A stretch of DNA of 21,110 nucleotides from JACRBK01 sp964427955. GTDB lineage: Bacteria; Chloroflexota; Anaerolineae; Aggregatilineales; Aggregatilineaceae. The notes beneath the pieces are model-generated. The model was not told the origin of the DNA. It saw nothing but the letters and a program-made list of their open reading frames with translations, and searched no databases. The translations under genes and the position numbers were made by a program. Below are positions 7,192-15,400 of this stretch, one piece after another (the stretch's first letter is position 1; the number at the start of each line of letters is the position of its first letter). The stretch covers positions 1 through 21,110 of the forward strand of contig CAYRWY010000045.1 of NCBI GenBank assembly GCA_964427955.1, written 5' to 3'.

Positions 7192-8156
7192 TCCGTACCG
7201 CGCTGCACCGCCAGGGTCACCGTGTCGCCTTCTTCGTAGGCGTACAGGCGATCCGCCAGGGTGTGCTCTTCGTCCACTTTGTCACCATCGACCGCTGTGA
7301 TGATGTCATCCTTCTGCAAGCCCGCTTTTTCGGCAGGTGAGTCCGCGTAGACTTCGAGCACCTGCGCGCCCTCGTTGACCGGCAGGCTGTCCTGATCGGC
7401 GATCTCGGCGGTCAGGGTGCGGAAGCGGACACCCAACTGCGTGGGCTGGGGCATCGTCATCCCCCCGGCGGCGCTGTTCGGGACGCCGAGCGTAGACCAA
7501 TCAAGCGTGACTTCGATGTCCTGCGACTGGCCGTCGCGCAGCACGGTCAGCGTGATCGGGTTGGTGTCGGCGCGCAGGAGACGCATCCAGCCGCCAGGAA
7601 CCGAGTTCGTGTCAATCGTCTCGCCGTTGATCGCGGTGACGATGTCGCCCTCTTGCAGCCCGGAGTCCGCGAAGGGCGAGTCAGCGGCGATGGACTTGAT
7701 CTCCAGGCCCTGGTCGGTCACCTGCGCACTGAGGCCCAGGAAGTCCAGGACGCCCTCGAAGCCCGGACGGCTGCCGGTGGACGGCGCCTGCTGGTCCAGG
7801 TCCGCCGGGCGCTCGCCCAGGGTCACCTTGACGTCGTGGGTTTCATCGCCGGTCACGACCGCCAGCGTCACTTCGTCGCCCGACTGGTGCGACTGGATCG
7901 TCTTGACGAACTGCTCGGCTGACTCGACCGCTTCGCCATCGACGCTCGTGATCACGTCGCCGACTTTCAGCCCGGCGGTTTCGGCAGGGGACCCGGCGGT
8001 CACATCTTCGACCGAGACGCCGCCGTCCGTATCTTTGATCTGGACGCCCAGCCAGGCCCCACGGCTGCTTTGGGCTGACGTGCTGGCGACGCCCAGCCCG
8101 CCAATGGCTAACGCCAGGACGGCCATCAGAATCAGGGTGCGTTTAAAGGTTAACAT
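7192..8156 (-). CDS. Secreted triple-PDZ protein without visible protease domain, C-terminus lost in gap
   Basis: 321 codons are visible. Residues 1-29 form a signal peptide (MLTFKRTLILMAVLALAIGG, cleavage likely after AQ). Three PDZ domains follow at about 33-116, 130-220 and 240-320. Each carries the HtrA/DegS-like core: AGSPAETAGLKVGDVITSVDG, ADSPFADSGLQEGDIVTAING and ADSPAEKAGLQKDDIITAVDG. No trypsin-like domain with a GNSGG motif appears in the visible part, and PDZ1 directly follows the signal peptide. The domain order is therefore not that of HtrA. Start 8156 has GGAGG 7 nt upstream; an in-frame ATG at 8186 would spoil the signal peptide. Likely an exported adaptor or envelope-stress factor. 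It lies downstream of a two-component system and budA, with a direct repeat before its start. A domain in the missing C-terminus cannot be excluded. Confidence 0.88.
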
Positions 8157-8231
8157 GATTGAACCTCCATCTTCTCGAACGTGCACACTGACTCTACTTT
8201 CGTCCTGATTTGTAAAATAAGTGTAACCGGT

Positions 8232-8251
8232 GGCTTAGAAGGGGCTTAGAA
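8232..8251 (-). promoter_or_regulatory. 11-bp-period direct repeat, candidate OmpR/PhoB-type operator
   Basis: On the minus strand TTCTAAGCC occurs twice (8251-8243 and 8240-8232) with start-to-start spacing of 11 bp. OmpR/PhoB-family regulators bind such head-to-tail repeats. It lies between the budA stop and the PDZ gene, about 75 bp before its ATG. The A/T-rich stretch TTACACTTATTTTACA just downstream could supply a -10. The regulator encoded at 10714-11394 is the natural candidate. Confidence 0.5.
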
Positions 8252-8254
8252 AAG

Positions 8255-8974
8255 CTATTTTTCGGCCTTGTCCAGGTCGCTGCGAATATCGCGCTCGAAC
8301 TCCCAGGTCAAATAATCCAGCGTCATCGGCAGCGCCAGCTCCAATCCGTGGATGAACTGGAGTCCGACCCGCACCTGATGCGGGACGCAGCTCAGCAGGT
8401 GGCCGCCGTGCTGGCGATCATCCGACAGGAAGTGCAGGTGCAGGCCCGGCACGTTCAGCGAGGCCATGAAGGCCGGGGTGAAGAATCCGGCCAGGGTGCC
8501 GGTCACATGCTCGAATTCGAACACCGGCTGTTCCTGCGCGACTTCGATCAGGGGGCGGTAGCTGTTCTGCTTGGGGACCGAGCGCACCTTGACCTGAGAA
8601 AAAATGCCTTCGACGCGGATGGCGTAGAAGATATTCCGTGAGGGCAGCAGGTTTTGCAGCCACTCCATGAACGCCGCCGGGGCCATGTCGTGCAAGAGGT
8701 CTTCGATGCTGTGCGTCTGGTAGAAGGTGACGCAGGCGAACGGCGTCGAGGCGTCGTCGTCCACGCGCATGACCCGTCCCTCGCCGGTGACCTGGTAGGC
8801 TTGCCCATCGAGCAGCACCATCTCGCCGTCGAGTTGATCGAACGTACCCAGGCCAAAATCGCCGTGCTCTTTGATCCTGGCCAGCGGCACGTGTTCTTCG
8901 TAGATCCCCTCCACCAGGGCATTCACCGGGGCGCACAGGTAGATTTTGTTTTGTTTAGGCCCAGCCTGACTCAT
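8255..8974 (-). CDS. budA: Alpha-acetolactate decarboxylase
   Basis: A 239-residue protein, normal for the family. It converts (S)-2-acetolactate to (R)-acetoin and CO2, diverting pyruvate-derived carbon from valine/leucine synthesis into acetoin/butanediol. Signature segments are HGDFGLGTFDQLDGEMVLLD (about 38-57) and PGLHLHFLSDDRQHGGHLL (177-195). His179, His181 and His192 match the zinc-binding histidines known from family structures. No signal peptide is seen, so it is probably cytoplasmic. I chose ATG 8974 because AGGAGG lies 4-5 nt upstream; the in-frame extension to 9025 lacks support. It follows the histidine kinase gene by 54 bp and may share its transcript. I see no acetolactate synthase in the window. 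Confidence 0.93.
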   Translation of the reverse strand: MSQAGPKQNKIYLCAPVNALVEGIYEEHVPLARIKEHGDFGLGTFDQLDGEMVLLDGQAYQVTGEGRVMRVDDDASTPFACVTFYQTHSIEDLLHDMAPAAFMEWLQNLLPSRNIFYAIRVEGIFSQVKVRSVPKQNSYRPLIEVAQEQPVFEFEHVTGTLAGFFTPAFMASLNVPGLHLHFLSDDRQHGGHLLSCVPHQVRVGLQFIHGLELALPMTLDYLTWEFERDIRSDLDKAEK

Positions 8975-9024
8975 GTTTCCTCCTGAGTGTGAATACGTGT
9001 ACCCTCTATCTGTCGGAGGAAACA
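8974..9024 (-). promoter_or_regulatory. Inverted repeat able to mask the budA ribosome binding site
   Basis: TGTTTCCTCC at 8974-8983 and GGAGGAAACA at 9015-9024 are perfect 10-bp inverted repeats around a 31-nt loop. In budA mRNA the upstream arm would pair with the Shine-Dalgarno and the A of the AUG. Confidence 0.6.
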
Positions 9025-9028
9025 CCGT

Positions 9029-10522
9029 TCAGGGGTCACGAATGACGCGGTCTTGGGCGGGGGCGGGCAGCGCGTCGTCGGCAGATCGTTCGACTTTGCC
9101 ATTCCCAGAGCCGACGACAGCATCCGGGGCCAGCGGCAGGGTGACGGTGAAGGTCGATCCCTGGCCCTCCTGGCTGGTCACCGACAGTTCGCCGTCATGC
9201 GCATCCGCGATCCAGCGCGCAATCGACAGCCCCAACCCGGTCCCGCCCATCGAGCGCGAGCGGGCTTTATCGACGCGGTAGAAGCGGTCGAAAATGAAGG
9301 GCAGGTCTTTGGCCGGGATGCCGATCCCGGTGTCGGCCACGCTGACGCGCGCGCGCTGATCGTCGTGGGTCAGGGCCAGCGTCACGCTGCCGCCTTTCGG
9401 CGTATATTTCAGGGCGTTGGTCACCAGGTTCAGCAGGAGCTGCTTGATCCGGTCGGCATCGCCGATCACCTGGGCGGGATCGATCTCGCCGGGGCGCACG
9501 GCCACGCCATCGCTGATCACGCGCGCCTGGTTGTAGACTTCCAGCACCAGGGTATCCAGGTCCAGGCGGGTTTTGTTGAGCGGGAGGTGTCCGGCGTCGG
9601 CCTTGGCCAGCAGCAGCAGGTCTTCCACCAGGCGGGTCATGCGCCGGGCTTCGCTGTCGATGTCGGCCATGCTTTCTTCGTCGTAGCCGAAGCGGCGCAT
9701 CAGGTCCACGTTGCCCCGGATCGCGGTCAGCGGCGTGCGCATCTCGTGGGACACGTCGGCCACGAAACGGCGCTGCACGTTGAACAGCCGCTCCAACCGC
9801 CCCAGCGTCTCGTTGAAAGTGTGGGTGAGCTGGCCGAGTTCGTCCGGCGGGCCATTGTAGGGGATGCGCAGGCCCAGGTCGTCCGCTTTCGCGATCTGCT
9901 GGGCCGTCTGGGCGATGGTATCGATTGGCTGCAAGGCGCGGCGGGTGAGATAGTCGCCTAACAACAGCGACGCCAGCAGCGACAGCGCCGCCCCGATGAT
10001 CATGATCTTGATCAGGCGGTCGATGGCCGCGTCCACCGTGCGGAGTGACTGCCCGGCCTGGATGTAGCCGCGAATCTCGCCGTTGACCACCAGCGGGACC
10101 GTGATCACCCGCATGTGGTGGCCTTTGAGGGTGACGTTGCGCCGGACCAGGTGCGTCTCGCCCAGGGACCCCGGATCGAGCGACCCGTTGTAGCCCACGC
10201 CGTACAGGCTGCCGGACAGGTCGTACAGAATGGGCGTGTTGGTCCGCGTATCGTGCAGCCAGATCTGCACGTAGAGACCGGGCGTATCGAACCCGCTGGT
10301 CCGCGCCATCAGCAGTTCGGCCAGCAGCGGGTTATCCTCCGGTGGGCTAATCACCCCCAGGATGGCTTCCATGTGCACGGCGTCGATGGCTTTGAGCAGC
10401 GATTCGTCGATCTGGCGGCGCAGCGTCCAGCTCAGCACGCTCAAGGTGGCGGCGCTGAAGACCAACAGCGCAATCGCCAGCAGGCTGGCGTAGAGAAAGG
10501 TGAGACGGGTTCGGATGGTCAT
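9029..10522 (-). CDS. Two-component sensor histidine kinase (OmpR-partner type)
   Basis: 497 residues from ATG 10522. TM1 is at about 8-32, an extracytoplasmic sensor domain of about 130 residues follows, and TM2 is at about 170-189. A HAMP domain covers about 190-245. The dimerisation/phosphoacceptor helix carries FVADVSHEMRTPLTAIRGN with His259. The ATPase domain has the N-box LLLNLVTNALKYTP, the G1 box DTGIGIP, the F-box FIFDRFYRVDKARSR and the G2 box GGTGLGLSIA. A 30-residue polar tail follows. The kinase should autophosphorylate His259 and pass phosphate to the regulator encoded just upstream. An in-frame GTG at 10543 is an alternative start; neither has a strong ribosome site. A TACAAT on the minus strand at about 10565-10560 could be the -10 of a separate promoter. 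The signal is unknown. Confidence 0.95.
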   Translation of the reverse strand: MTIRTRLTFLYASLLAIALLVFSAATLSVLSWTLRRQIDESLLKAIDAVHMEAILGVISPPEDNPLLAELLMARTSGFDTPGLYVQIWLHDTRTNTPILYDLSGSLYGVGYNGSLDPGSLGETHLVRRNVTLKGHHMRVITVPLVVNGEIRGYIQAGQSLRTVDAAIDRLIKIMIIGAALSLLASLLLGDYLTRRALQPIDTIAQTAQQIAKADDLGLRIPYNGPPDELGQLTHTFNETLGRLERLFNVQRRFVADVSHEMRTPLTAIRGNVDLMRRFGYDEESMADIDSEARRMTRLVEDLLLLAKADAGHLPLNKTRLDLDTLVLEVYNQARVISDGVAVRPGEIDPAQVIGDADRIKQLLLNLVTNALKYTPKGGSVTLALTHDDQRARVSVADTGIGIPAKDLPFIFDRFYRVDKARSRSMGGTGLGLSIARWIADAHDGELSVTSQEGQGSTFTVTLPLAPDAVVGSGNGKVERSADDALPAPAQDRVIRDP

Positions 10523-10611
10523 CAGTCGTACACCGCGAAGCACACGGGGCGAGTGTTCCTATTGTAACACGGCAAGGTGAGTACCTGATGAGAGTTTCCG
10601 GGGAAGAACAA

Positions 10612-10711
10612 NNNNNNNNNNNNNNNNNNNNNNNNNNNNNNNNNNNNNNNNNNNNNNNNNNNNNNNNNNNNNNNNNNNNNNNNNNNNNNNNNNNNNNNNN
10701 NNNNNNNNNNN
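10612..10711. other. 100-N assembly gap
   Basis: Exactly 100 N between the end of the response regulator gene and the leader of the kinase gene. True size is unknown, so whether the pair is contiguous, or separated by a further gene, is open. Confidence 0.98.
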
Positions 10712-10713
10712 TT

Positions 10714-11394
10714 TTACTCGTCTTCGCGCAGGACGTAGCCGACCCCGCGCACGGTGTGGACCAGGCGCGGCTCGCCGGTCTCTTCCGTCTTCTGGCGCAG
10801 ATAGCGCACGTAGACTTCGATGATGTTGCTCTCGCCGCCGAAGTCGTAGCCCCACACGCGGTCGAAGATCAGCTCGCGCGTCAGCACGCGGCGCGGGTTG
10901 CGCATGAACAGTTCGAGCAGCTCGTACTCTTTGGCTGTCAGGTCGATGAAACGCTCGCCTCGCTGGGCGCGATGCGTCCCGGTGTCCAGCGTGAGATCGG
11001 CGAACTTGAGCACTTCGGGCCGCGAGGAGGGCGTCGCGCGGCGGAACAGCGCCCGCAGCCGGGCCAGCAGCTCGTCGAAGTCGAACGGCTTGACCAGGTA
11101 GTCATCGGCCCCGGTGTCGAGGCCCTGCACCCGGTCGGCGACATCGTCCTTGGCGGTGAGCATCAGGATCGGCACGTCGCTGGCGGCGCGCAGCCGACGG
11201 CAGACTTCCAATCCGTCCAGACCCGGCAGCATCCAGTCCAGGATCACGAGGTCCGGCGGCTGGTCGCGGGCCAGGTCCAGCCCGGTCTGGCCATCATAGG
11301 CCACGTCCACGCGGTAGCCTTCGTAGATCAGGCCGCGCTTCAAAAATTGGGCGATGCGTTCTTCGTCTTCGACGACCAGGATTCGTTCGGCCAT
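10714..11394 (-). CDS. OmpR/PhoB-family DNA-binding response regulator
   Basis: 226 residues. The receiver domain (1-118) has the acidic pocket VVEDEE (residues 7-12), phosphoacceptor Asp53 in VILDWMLPGLDG, the conserved Thr in MLTAKDD and Lys in LVKPFDFDELLARL. The C-terminal winged helix (about 130-222) has LTAKEYELLELFMRNPRRVL, the recognition-helix region ESNIIEVYVRYLRQK and the closing VHTVRGVGYVLRE. An AAAGGA ribosome site lies 10 nt before ATG 11394. It pairs with the kinase encoded downstream across the gap. The overall pattern is close to MprA/MtrA/PhoP-type regulators. The paired 9-bp repeat at 8232-8251 is a plausible target. The stop codon lies 2 bp from the gap. Confidence 0.96.
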   Translation of the reverse strand: MAERILVVEDEERIAQFLKRGLIYEGYRVDVAYDGQTGLDLARDQPPDLVILDWMLPGLDGLEVCRRLRAASDVPILMLTAKDDVADRVQGLDTGADDYLVKPFDFDELLARLRALFRRATPSSRPEVLKFADLTLDTGTHRAQRGERFIDLTAKEYELLELFMRNPRRVLTRELIFDRVWGYDFGGESNIIEVYVRYLRQKTEETGEPRLVHTVRGVGYVLREDE

Positions 11395-11455
11395 CTGGGC
11401 TTTTTCCTTTCGTCACAGAGCGGGCGTTGTTACTTGCCGCGCTCCTATGCTAATG

Positions 11456-13156
11456 TTACGGCAGCGGCGAGCCCCACTGGACATCCCAGGCCGGTCCCGG
11501 CGTCTGCACGCGGACGGCCTGGCCGCTGTCCAGGCGGACGATGGTCAGCGCGCCGCGTCCGTCAGTGGTCAAATTCCGCAAGCCTGCCGCGAGCACCGGA
11601 CCATCCCAGCCCGCGGCGATCTGTGGGAGATCGAGATAGCCTCCCGCGCTGCCATACAGCGGCAGAAACGGCGTATCCAGCGACACCGTCTTGAGCACGC
11701 GCAGGAACTGCGGCCCCAGGCCCGGATTCATTCCCACCAGGGCGTACCACGCGCTGTCCGTGCCCAGCACTGTGCTGAGCACCGCGTAATGCGCGTCGAG
11801 CACCGTCACAGGCGCGGCGTCCGGCGCGGCGGGATCGAGCAGGTACAGGCCCGGCGTCACGTAGCCCCAGCCTGACGCCCAGGTGAGCACGCGCCCATCC
11901 GACGTCCAGCGGCCCTGGCTGGCGCTGCCGATCTTCAGATCGGTGACCGCGCCGTTGGCCGGATCGACCACGGCCAGGAAACTGCCCTCGTACAGGCCGA
12001 CGACGACCAGCAGCCGGGTGCCATCGGGACTCCACTGCGGCGACAGATACACCCGCGTGTCGAGCGGGCTATTTTCGGGCCGGGCGCTCTGGGCGACGAG
12101 GCGCGGCGGCTGGCCGCCCGCGGCGGGCACGGTCCACACCCCGCGCGCGTCGTGATAGGCGACCTGGGCGCTGTCGCGGCTCCAGGCGATGGCCGTGGCG
12201 TCGTTCTGGGTGGTGTCAAGCTGTCCCAACTCGCGCCGGGCGGTGCCATCCAGCGCGGCGGCGATCACCCGATCATTCACTCTATACGCCAGTTGGGCCT
12301 GATCCGGTGCGACGGCATAGGCCAGCACCGGCGTGCTTTCAGCCGTGACGGCCCGGACCGGGGCGTTGTTCACCGGCCACTGCCACACCTGCGCGATCCC
12401 GGCGGCATCGTCGCTCAGGAAATAGAGCGGGTAGGGCAGATCCATCCCGGCGACGGTTTCTGGTGCCACCGGTCCCCAGGCGAAGGCCAGCGCGCCCGCC
12501 GTGTTCGGCACGACGGCGTAATTGTCCAGCGTGACCCCCTGCGGAGTCAGGAAGGCCATGATCGCGGGCTGGGGGCGGGCGGGGTAGTCCAGGCCCGGCT
12601 TGACGGTCCAGGCGTTGATCTCCCAGTGGATCAGGTTGGTCTGGGCGTCCAGCGTGCTGGCGACGAGCTTTTCCGGCTCCGCCCAGTACACCTCGACCCA
12701 GGGACCCTCGACCACGTCGAACAGCGTTTCGCCGTAGTCCCCGGCCCCGAGGCGCGCGATCCGCACGCCGTCCGGCACGACGTAGGCCAGGGCCAGGCCG
12801 TCCGGCGACCAGGCCATCGTCTGGCGGGCGCTGGGATCGGCGGGCAGGGCGATGTTCATTTCCAGCAGCGTGCCGGTGTTGCTGTCGAGGGCATTGAGAA
12901 TCACCATGCCGTTGTTCGCGCCGGTCCGGTAAGCGTACCAGGCGCCATCCGGCGCAATCGCAAAGTCGAAGACCGGTTGATCCTGGGGTGAGATCGTGGT
13001 CAGGCTGCCATCCGCCGGATCGAGGCGCGCGACGGTGTGCTGCGCGGTCAGGATGTAGAGCGGCGGCAACGCGCTGTCCTGGGCGCGCGCCCGCGGCGAG
13101 CCGGTCAGCAGCAGGGTGGTGATTAAGCAGAAGATCACAACGAAATAGCGTCTCAT
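11456..13156 (-). CDS. Secreted TolB/WD40-like beta-propeller protein
   Basis: 566 residues. An N-terminal signal peptide (MRRYFVVIFCLITTLLLTG, cleavage likely after RARAQ) is followed by repeated blade-like segments. Several carry the TolB/PD40 pattern: FAIAPDGAWYAYRTG, MAWSPDGLALAYVV, IAWSRDSAQVAYHD, PQWSPDGTRLLVVV and GRWTSDGRVLTWAS. There is no visible enzymatic domain. It is probably an exported propeller acting in binding or scaffolding. ATG 13156 has AAGGA 7 nt upstream; an in-frame extension to 13267 would bury the signal peptide. The minus-strand TATACT at 13197-13192 is a good -10, though no strong -35 is seen. The stop lies 61 bp before the response regulator gene, so co-transcription is possible. 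Specific function is unknown. Confidence 0.85.
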   Translation of the reverse strand: MRRYFVVIFCLITTLLLTGSPRARAQDSALPPLYILTAQHTVARLDPADGSLTTISPQDQPVFDFAIAPDGAWYAYRTGANNGMVILNALDSNTGTLLEMNIALPADPSARQTMAWSPDGLALAYVVPDGVRIARLGAGDYGETLFDVVEGPWVEVYWAEPEKLVASTLDAQTNLIHWEINAWTVKPGLDYPARPQPAIMAFLTPQGVTLDNYAVVPNTAGALAFAWGPVAPETVAGMDLPYPLYFLSDDAAGIAQVWQWPVNNAPVRAVTAESTPVLAYAVAPDQAQLAYRVNDRVIAAALDGTARRELGQLDTTQNDATAIAWSRDSAQVAYHDARGVWTVPAAGGQPPRLVAQSARPENSPLDTRVYLSPQWSPDGTRLLVVVGLYEGSFLAVVDPANGAVTDLKIGSASQGRWTSDGRVLTWASGWGYVTPGLYLLDPAAPDAAPVTVLDAHYAVLSTVLGTDSAWYALVGMNPGLGPQFLRVLKTVSLDTPFLPLYGSAGGYLDLPQIAAGWDGPVLAAGLRNLTTDGRGALTIVRLDSGQAVRVQTPGPAWDVQWGSPLP

Positions 13157-13230
13157 CAACCAGTCCTTGTCGGGGTGATTGTCTTGGAAGCAGTATAACA
13201 CAGCGTCTAAAATGCGAGTATCCGGGCCGC

Positions 13231-13259
13231 GTGAAAAGCGCCCGCAGATCGAGTACAAT
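13231..13259 (+). promoter_or_regulatory. Predicted promoter of the esterase gene
   Basis: GTGAAA (13231-13236), a 17-nt spacer and TACAAT (13254-13259), 33 bp upstream of the esterase ATG. It is divergent from and close to the propeller gene's -10 (TATACT on the minus strand, 13197-13192). Confidence 0.5.
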
Positions 13260-13292
13260 TCGGCCACGTTTCAAGCGAACCGAGGGTAGCTG

Positions 13293-14090
13293 ATGCGAAC
13301 GACATTACCGGAAATTCGACGCGGCGCGGCGCCGTTTTTGTTGGAGGGGGGCGACGTCGGCTGTGTGTGTGTGCACGGTTTCACCGCCTCGCCGGAGGAA
13401 ATGCGCTGGCTGGGCGAACACCTCCACGCGCGCGGCCTGACGATCTACGCGCCCCGGCTGGCGGGACACGGCACCGATCCTGACATGATGCGCCGCCAAT
13501 CCTGGCTGGACTGGTACGAAAGCGTGCTGGACGGGATCGCGCTGCTGCGGGCGCGCTGCCGCACGGTGTACGCCGTCGGGCTGTCGATGGGTGGGCTGCT
13601 GAGCCTGCGCGTGGCCGCGGCGGGACTGGTCGAGGGCGGGGTGATCATGGCCGCGCCGCTGTATTTGAGCAGCAACGCCATCCGACTGACGCCCGCGCTG
13701 AAATATGTCCAGCGCTACCGTACGCCGGAGCGCGATGGCCTGGACGGGCGGGTGCGCGACGCCCAGCGCGAGATGGGGCGCGAGGATTACGGGCGGGTGG
13801 CGTATGACCACGCCACGCCCATCGCTTCCGCCGCGCAGCTTCACGCGCTGATGGGCGACGTCCGCCGCCACCTGCCGGAGATCACCGTGCCGCTGCTGCT
13901 GATCTACTCCAAGGCCGATCCGACGGTGCCCTATGGCAATATGCAGCAGGTGGCGTCCAGCGTGCGCAGCACGGACGTGGTGCAGCAGACCATCGAGCAC
14001 AGCGGCCACGTCCTGACGCAGGACATCGAGCGCGAGAAGGTCTACACGCTGGTGTCGGAATTTTTGGCCGCGAGAATGAGTAAACCGTAG
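13293..14090 (+). CDS. Alpha/beta-hydrolase, Est30-like carboxylesterase
   Basis: 265 residues. The oxyanion-loop motif HGFTASPEEMRWLGE (28-42) is characteristic of Est30-type carboxylesterases and bacterial monoacylglycerol lipases. The nucleophile elbow is GLSMGG with Ser98. The likely charge-relay residues are Asp209 in SKADPTVPY and His239 in HSGHVL. A short cap with basic residues lies at about 125-165. There is no signal peptide, so it should act in the cytoplasm on short-chain carboxyl esters or acylglycerols. GAGGG lies 6 nt before the ATG. It heads a co-directional series of eight genes. The preferred chain length cannot be read from sequence. Confidence 0.9.
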   Translation: MRTTLPEIRRGAAPFLLEGGDVGCVCVHGFTASPEEMRWLGEHLHARGLTIYAPRLAGHGTDPDMMRRQSWLDWYESVLDGIALLRARCRTVYAVGLSMGGLLSLRVAAAGLVEGGVIMAAPLYLSSNAIRLTPALKYVQRYRTPERDGLDGRVRDAQREMGREDYGRVAYDHATPIASAAQLHALMGDVRRHLPEITVPLLLIYSKADPTVPYGNMQQVASSVRSTDVVQQTIEHSGHVLTQDIEREKVYTLVSEFLAARMSKP

Positions 14091-14160
14091 ACAGCCATCA
14101 GTTTTCAGGTCAAGCGATGGGATGCTCTGGTTGCTGTTAACTGAAAACTGTGAACTGATC
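14088..14160. repeat. Intergenic inverted repeat, second copy of the CAGTTTTCAG family
   Basis: CAGTTTTCAG (14099-14108) and CTGAAAACTG (14141-14150) are perfect inverted repeats around a 32-nt loop, between the esterase and MFS genes. The preceding GTAGACAG also occurs before the related copy at 5242-5271. This looks like a small dispersed intergenic repeat and could form a hairpin in the transcript. Confidence 0.55.
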
Positions 14161-14182
14161 ACTATAGGTTAAGGATGGACGC

Positions 14183-15397
14183 TTGTTGAGACTCTGGCGT
14201 GAGGTCGGACGCGATACCCGCTGGGTGTTGACCTCCTATATGTTGTGGGGCGTGGGGGAAGGGCTGTGGATGTTCATCCAGCCGCTCTACGTCAAATCGC
14301 TCGGCGCGACGCCGTCCCAGACCGGGTTCGTGATCAGCCTGTGGGGCCTGGCGCGGCTGCTGTTCATCCTCCCGGCGGGGCTGCTGGCGGATCGCTTCGA
14401 GTCACGCCGCCTGATGCTGCCCGGCTGGACGTTGGGGTTGGCCGGGGTGCTGATCATGGCGGTCGCACCGGACTGGCGCTGGGCCGCGCCGGGCTTTCTG
14501 GTGTATGGGCTGTCGGCAGTGGCGATCCCGGTTACCAACCTGTACATTGCCCAGTCGGTCAGGCACGATCCCACCCGCCAGCCCGATCTCCCGATTCAGG
14601 CGTCGCTGACCCTGCTGTGGGCGGCCTATTCGGCGGGGATCGTGATCACACCCAGCATCGGCGGCTGGATCGGCGATCACGCCAGCCTGCGAACGGTGTA
14701 CCTGATCAGCCTGTTCTGGTTCGTGCTGAGCACCGCCGCGATCCACCAGACCCACCGCTATCCCGCCCCGCCGCCGCCTCAGGATGGTTACGATTACCGG
14801 GGGCTGCTGCGCCGTAAAAGCCTGATGATCGCCTACGGGCTGCTCACGCTGGCGTTCGTCGCGGTGTTGACCGGGCAGACGCTCTCTTCGCAGTTTCTCG
14901 AAGAAGTACGCGGCTTTTCGCGCACGTCCATCGGCGTGTTCGGCTCGCTCACGGCGCTGGGCACGGCCATCTCCAGCGTGATCCTGGGGCGGTTGAGCGC
15001 CTGGCGCGGCTTTTACGCCTGCCTGGGACTGGTCGCGCTGTCCTTCGCGCTCCTGCTGCTGACCGGATCGGTCCCGGCAGTGGCGGTGGCGACGTTTTTG
15101 CTCGGTGCTTATTACACGACGCGCCCCTTTGCGACCAGCGTGATCAATAATTATGTGGACGAGCACCACCGCGGCGTGGCCTTCGCGGCGGCGGATATGC
15201 TGGCCGGGTTGGGAACCGTGGTGGGCACCAACCTATCCGGCGTCCTGTATGGCGCCGATCCGCACTGGCCGCTGGATTTCGGCGTCGCCGGGATCGCGAT
15301 CATGGCGCTGTTGGGCGTGTTCGTACTGCGCTCGGCGGTGCGTCGCAACAGCGAGGAAGCGGGTACGTATAGTGCAGTAGAGGCTCAGGAGGTGTAA
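14183..15397 (+). CDS. MFS transporter (about 12 TM)
   Basis: 404 residues, almost wholly hydrophobic helices. Motif-A-like sequence after TM2 is AGLLADRFESRRLMLPGW (about 67-84). The central cytoplasmic loop contains HQTHRYPAPPPPQDGYDYRG, splitting the protein into two six-helix halves. The second half has a weaker copy of motif A (LGRLSAWRGF). The start is TTG at 14183, with AAGGA 7 nt upstream; the ATG at 14175 is out of frame and closes quickly. The gene ends 3 bp before the next start, whose ribosome site lies within its last codons. The substrate is unknown, and no close subfamily is recognised. It does not have the 14-TM DHA2 plan of the transporter at 5410. Confidence 0.88.
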   Translation: MLRLWREVGRDTRWVLTSYMLWGVGEGLWMFIQPLYVKSLGATPSQTGFVISLWGLARLLFILPAGLLADRFESRRLMLPGWTLGLAGVLIMAVAPDWRWAAPGFLVYGLSAVAIPVTNLYIAQSVRHDPTRQPDLPIQASLTLLWAAYSAGIVITPSIGGWIGDHASLRTVYLISLFWFVLSTAAIHQTHRYPAPPPPQDGYDYRGLLRRKSLMIAYGLLTLAFVAVLTGQTLSSQFLEEVRGFSRTSIGVFGSLTALGTAISSVILGRLSAWRGFYACLGLVALSFALLLLTGSVPAVAVATFLLGAYYTTRPFATSVINNYVDEHHRGVAFAAADMLAGLGTVVGTNLSGVLYGADPHWPLDFGVAGIAIMALLGVFVLRSAVRRNSEEAGTYSAVEAQEV

Positions 15398-15400
15398 CCT

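Noticed and set aside
5410..7239. MFS reading frame continuing past the first gap
   Set aside because: Sequence after 7191 belongs to the opposite-strand PDZ gene; the plus-strand continuation is an artefact.
6297..8186. 629-codon minus-strand ORF spanning the N run
   Set aside because: Joins the PDZ protein to antisense MFS sequence through 100 placeholder bases; the true gap length is unknown.
10588..11694. 368-codon plus-strand ORF across the second gap
   Set aside because: Antisense to the response regulator and propeller genes, bridged by N.
13305..14162. 285-codon minus-strand ORF opposite the esterase
   Set aside because: The esterase on the plus strand has a full catalytic triad; the antisense product is His/Gln/Arg-rich with no family features.
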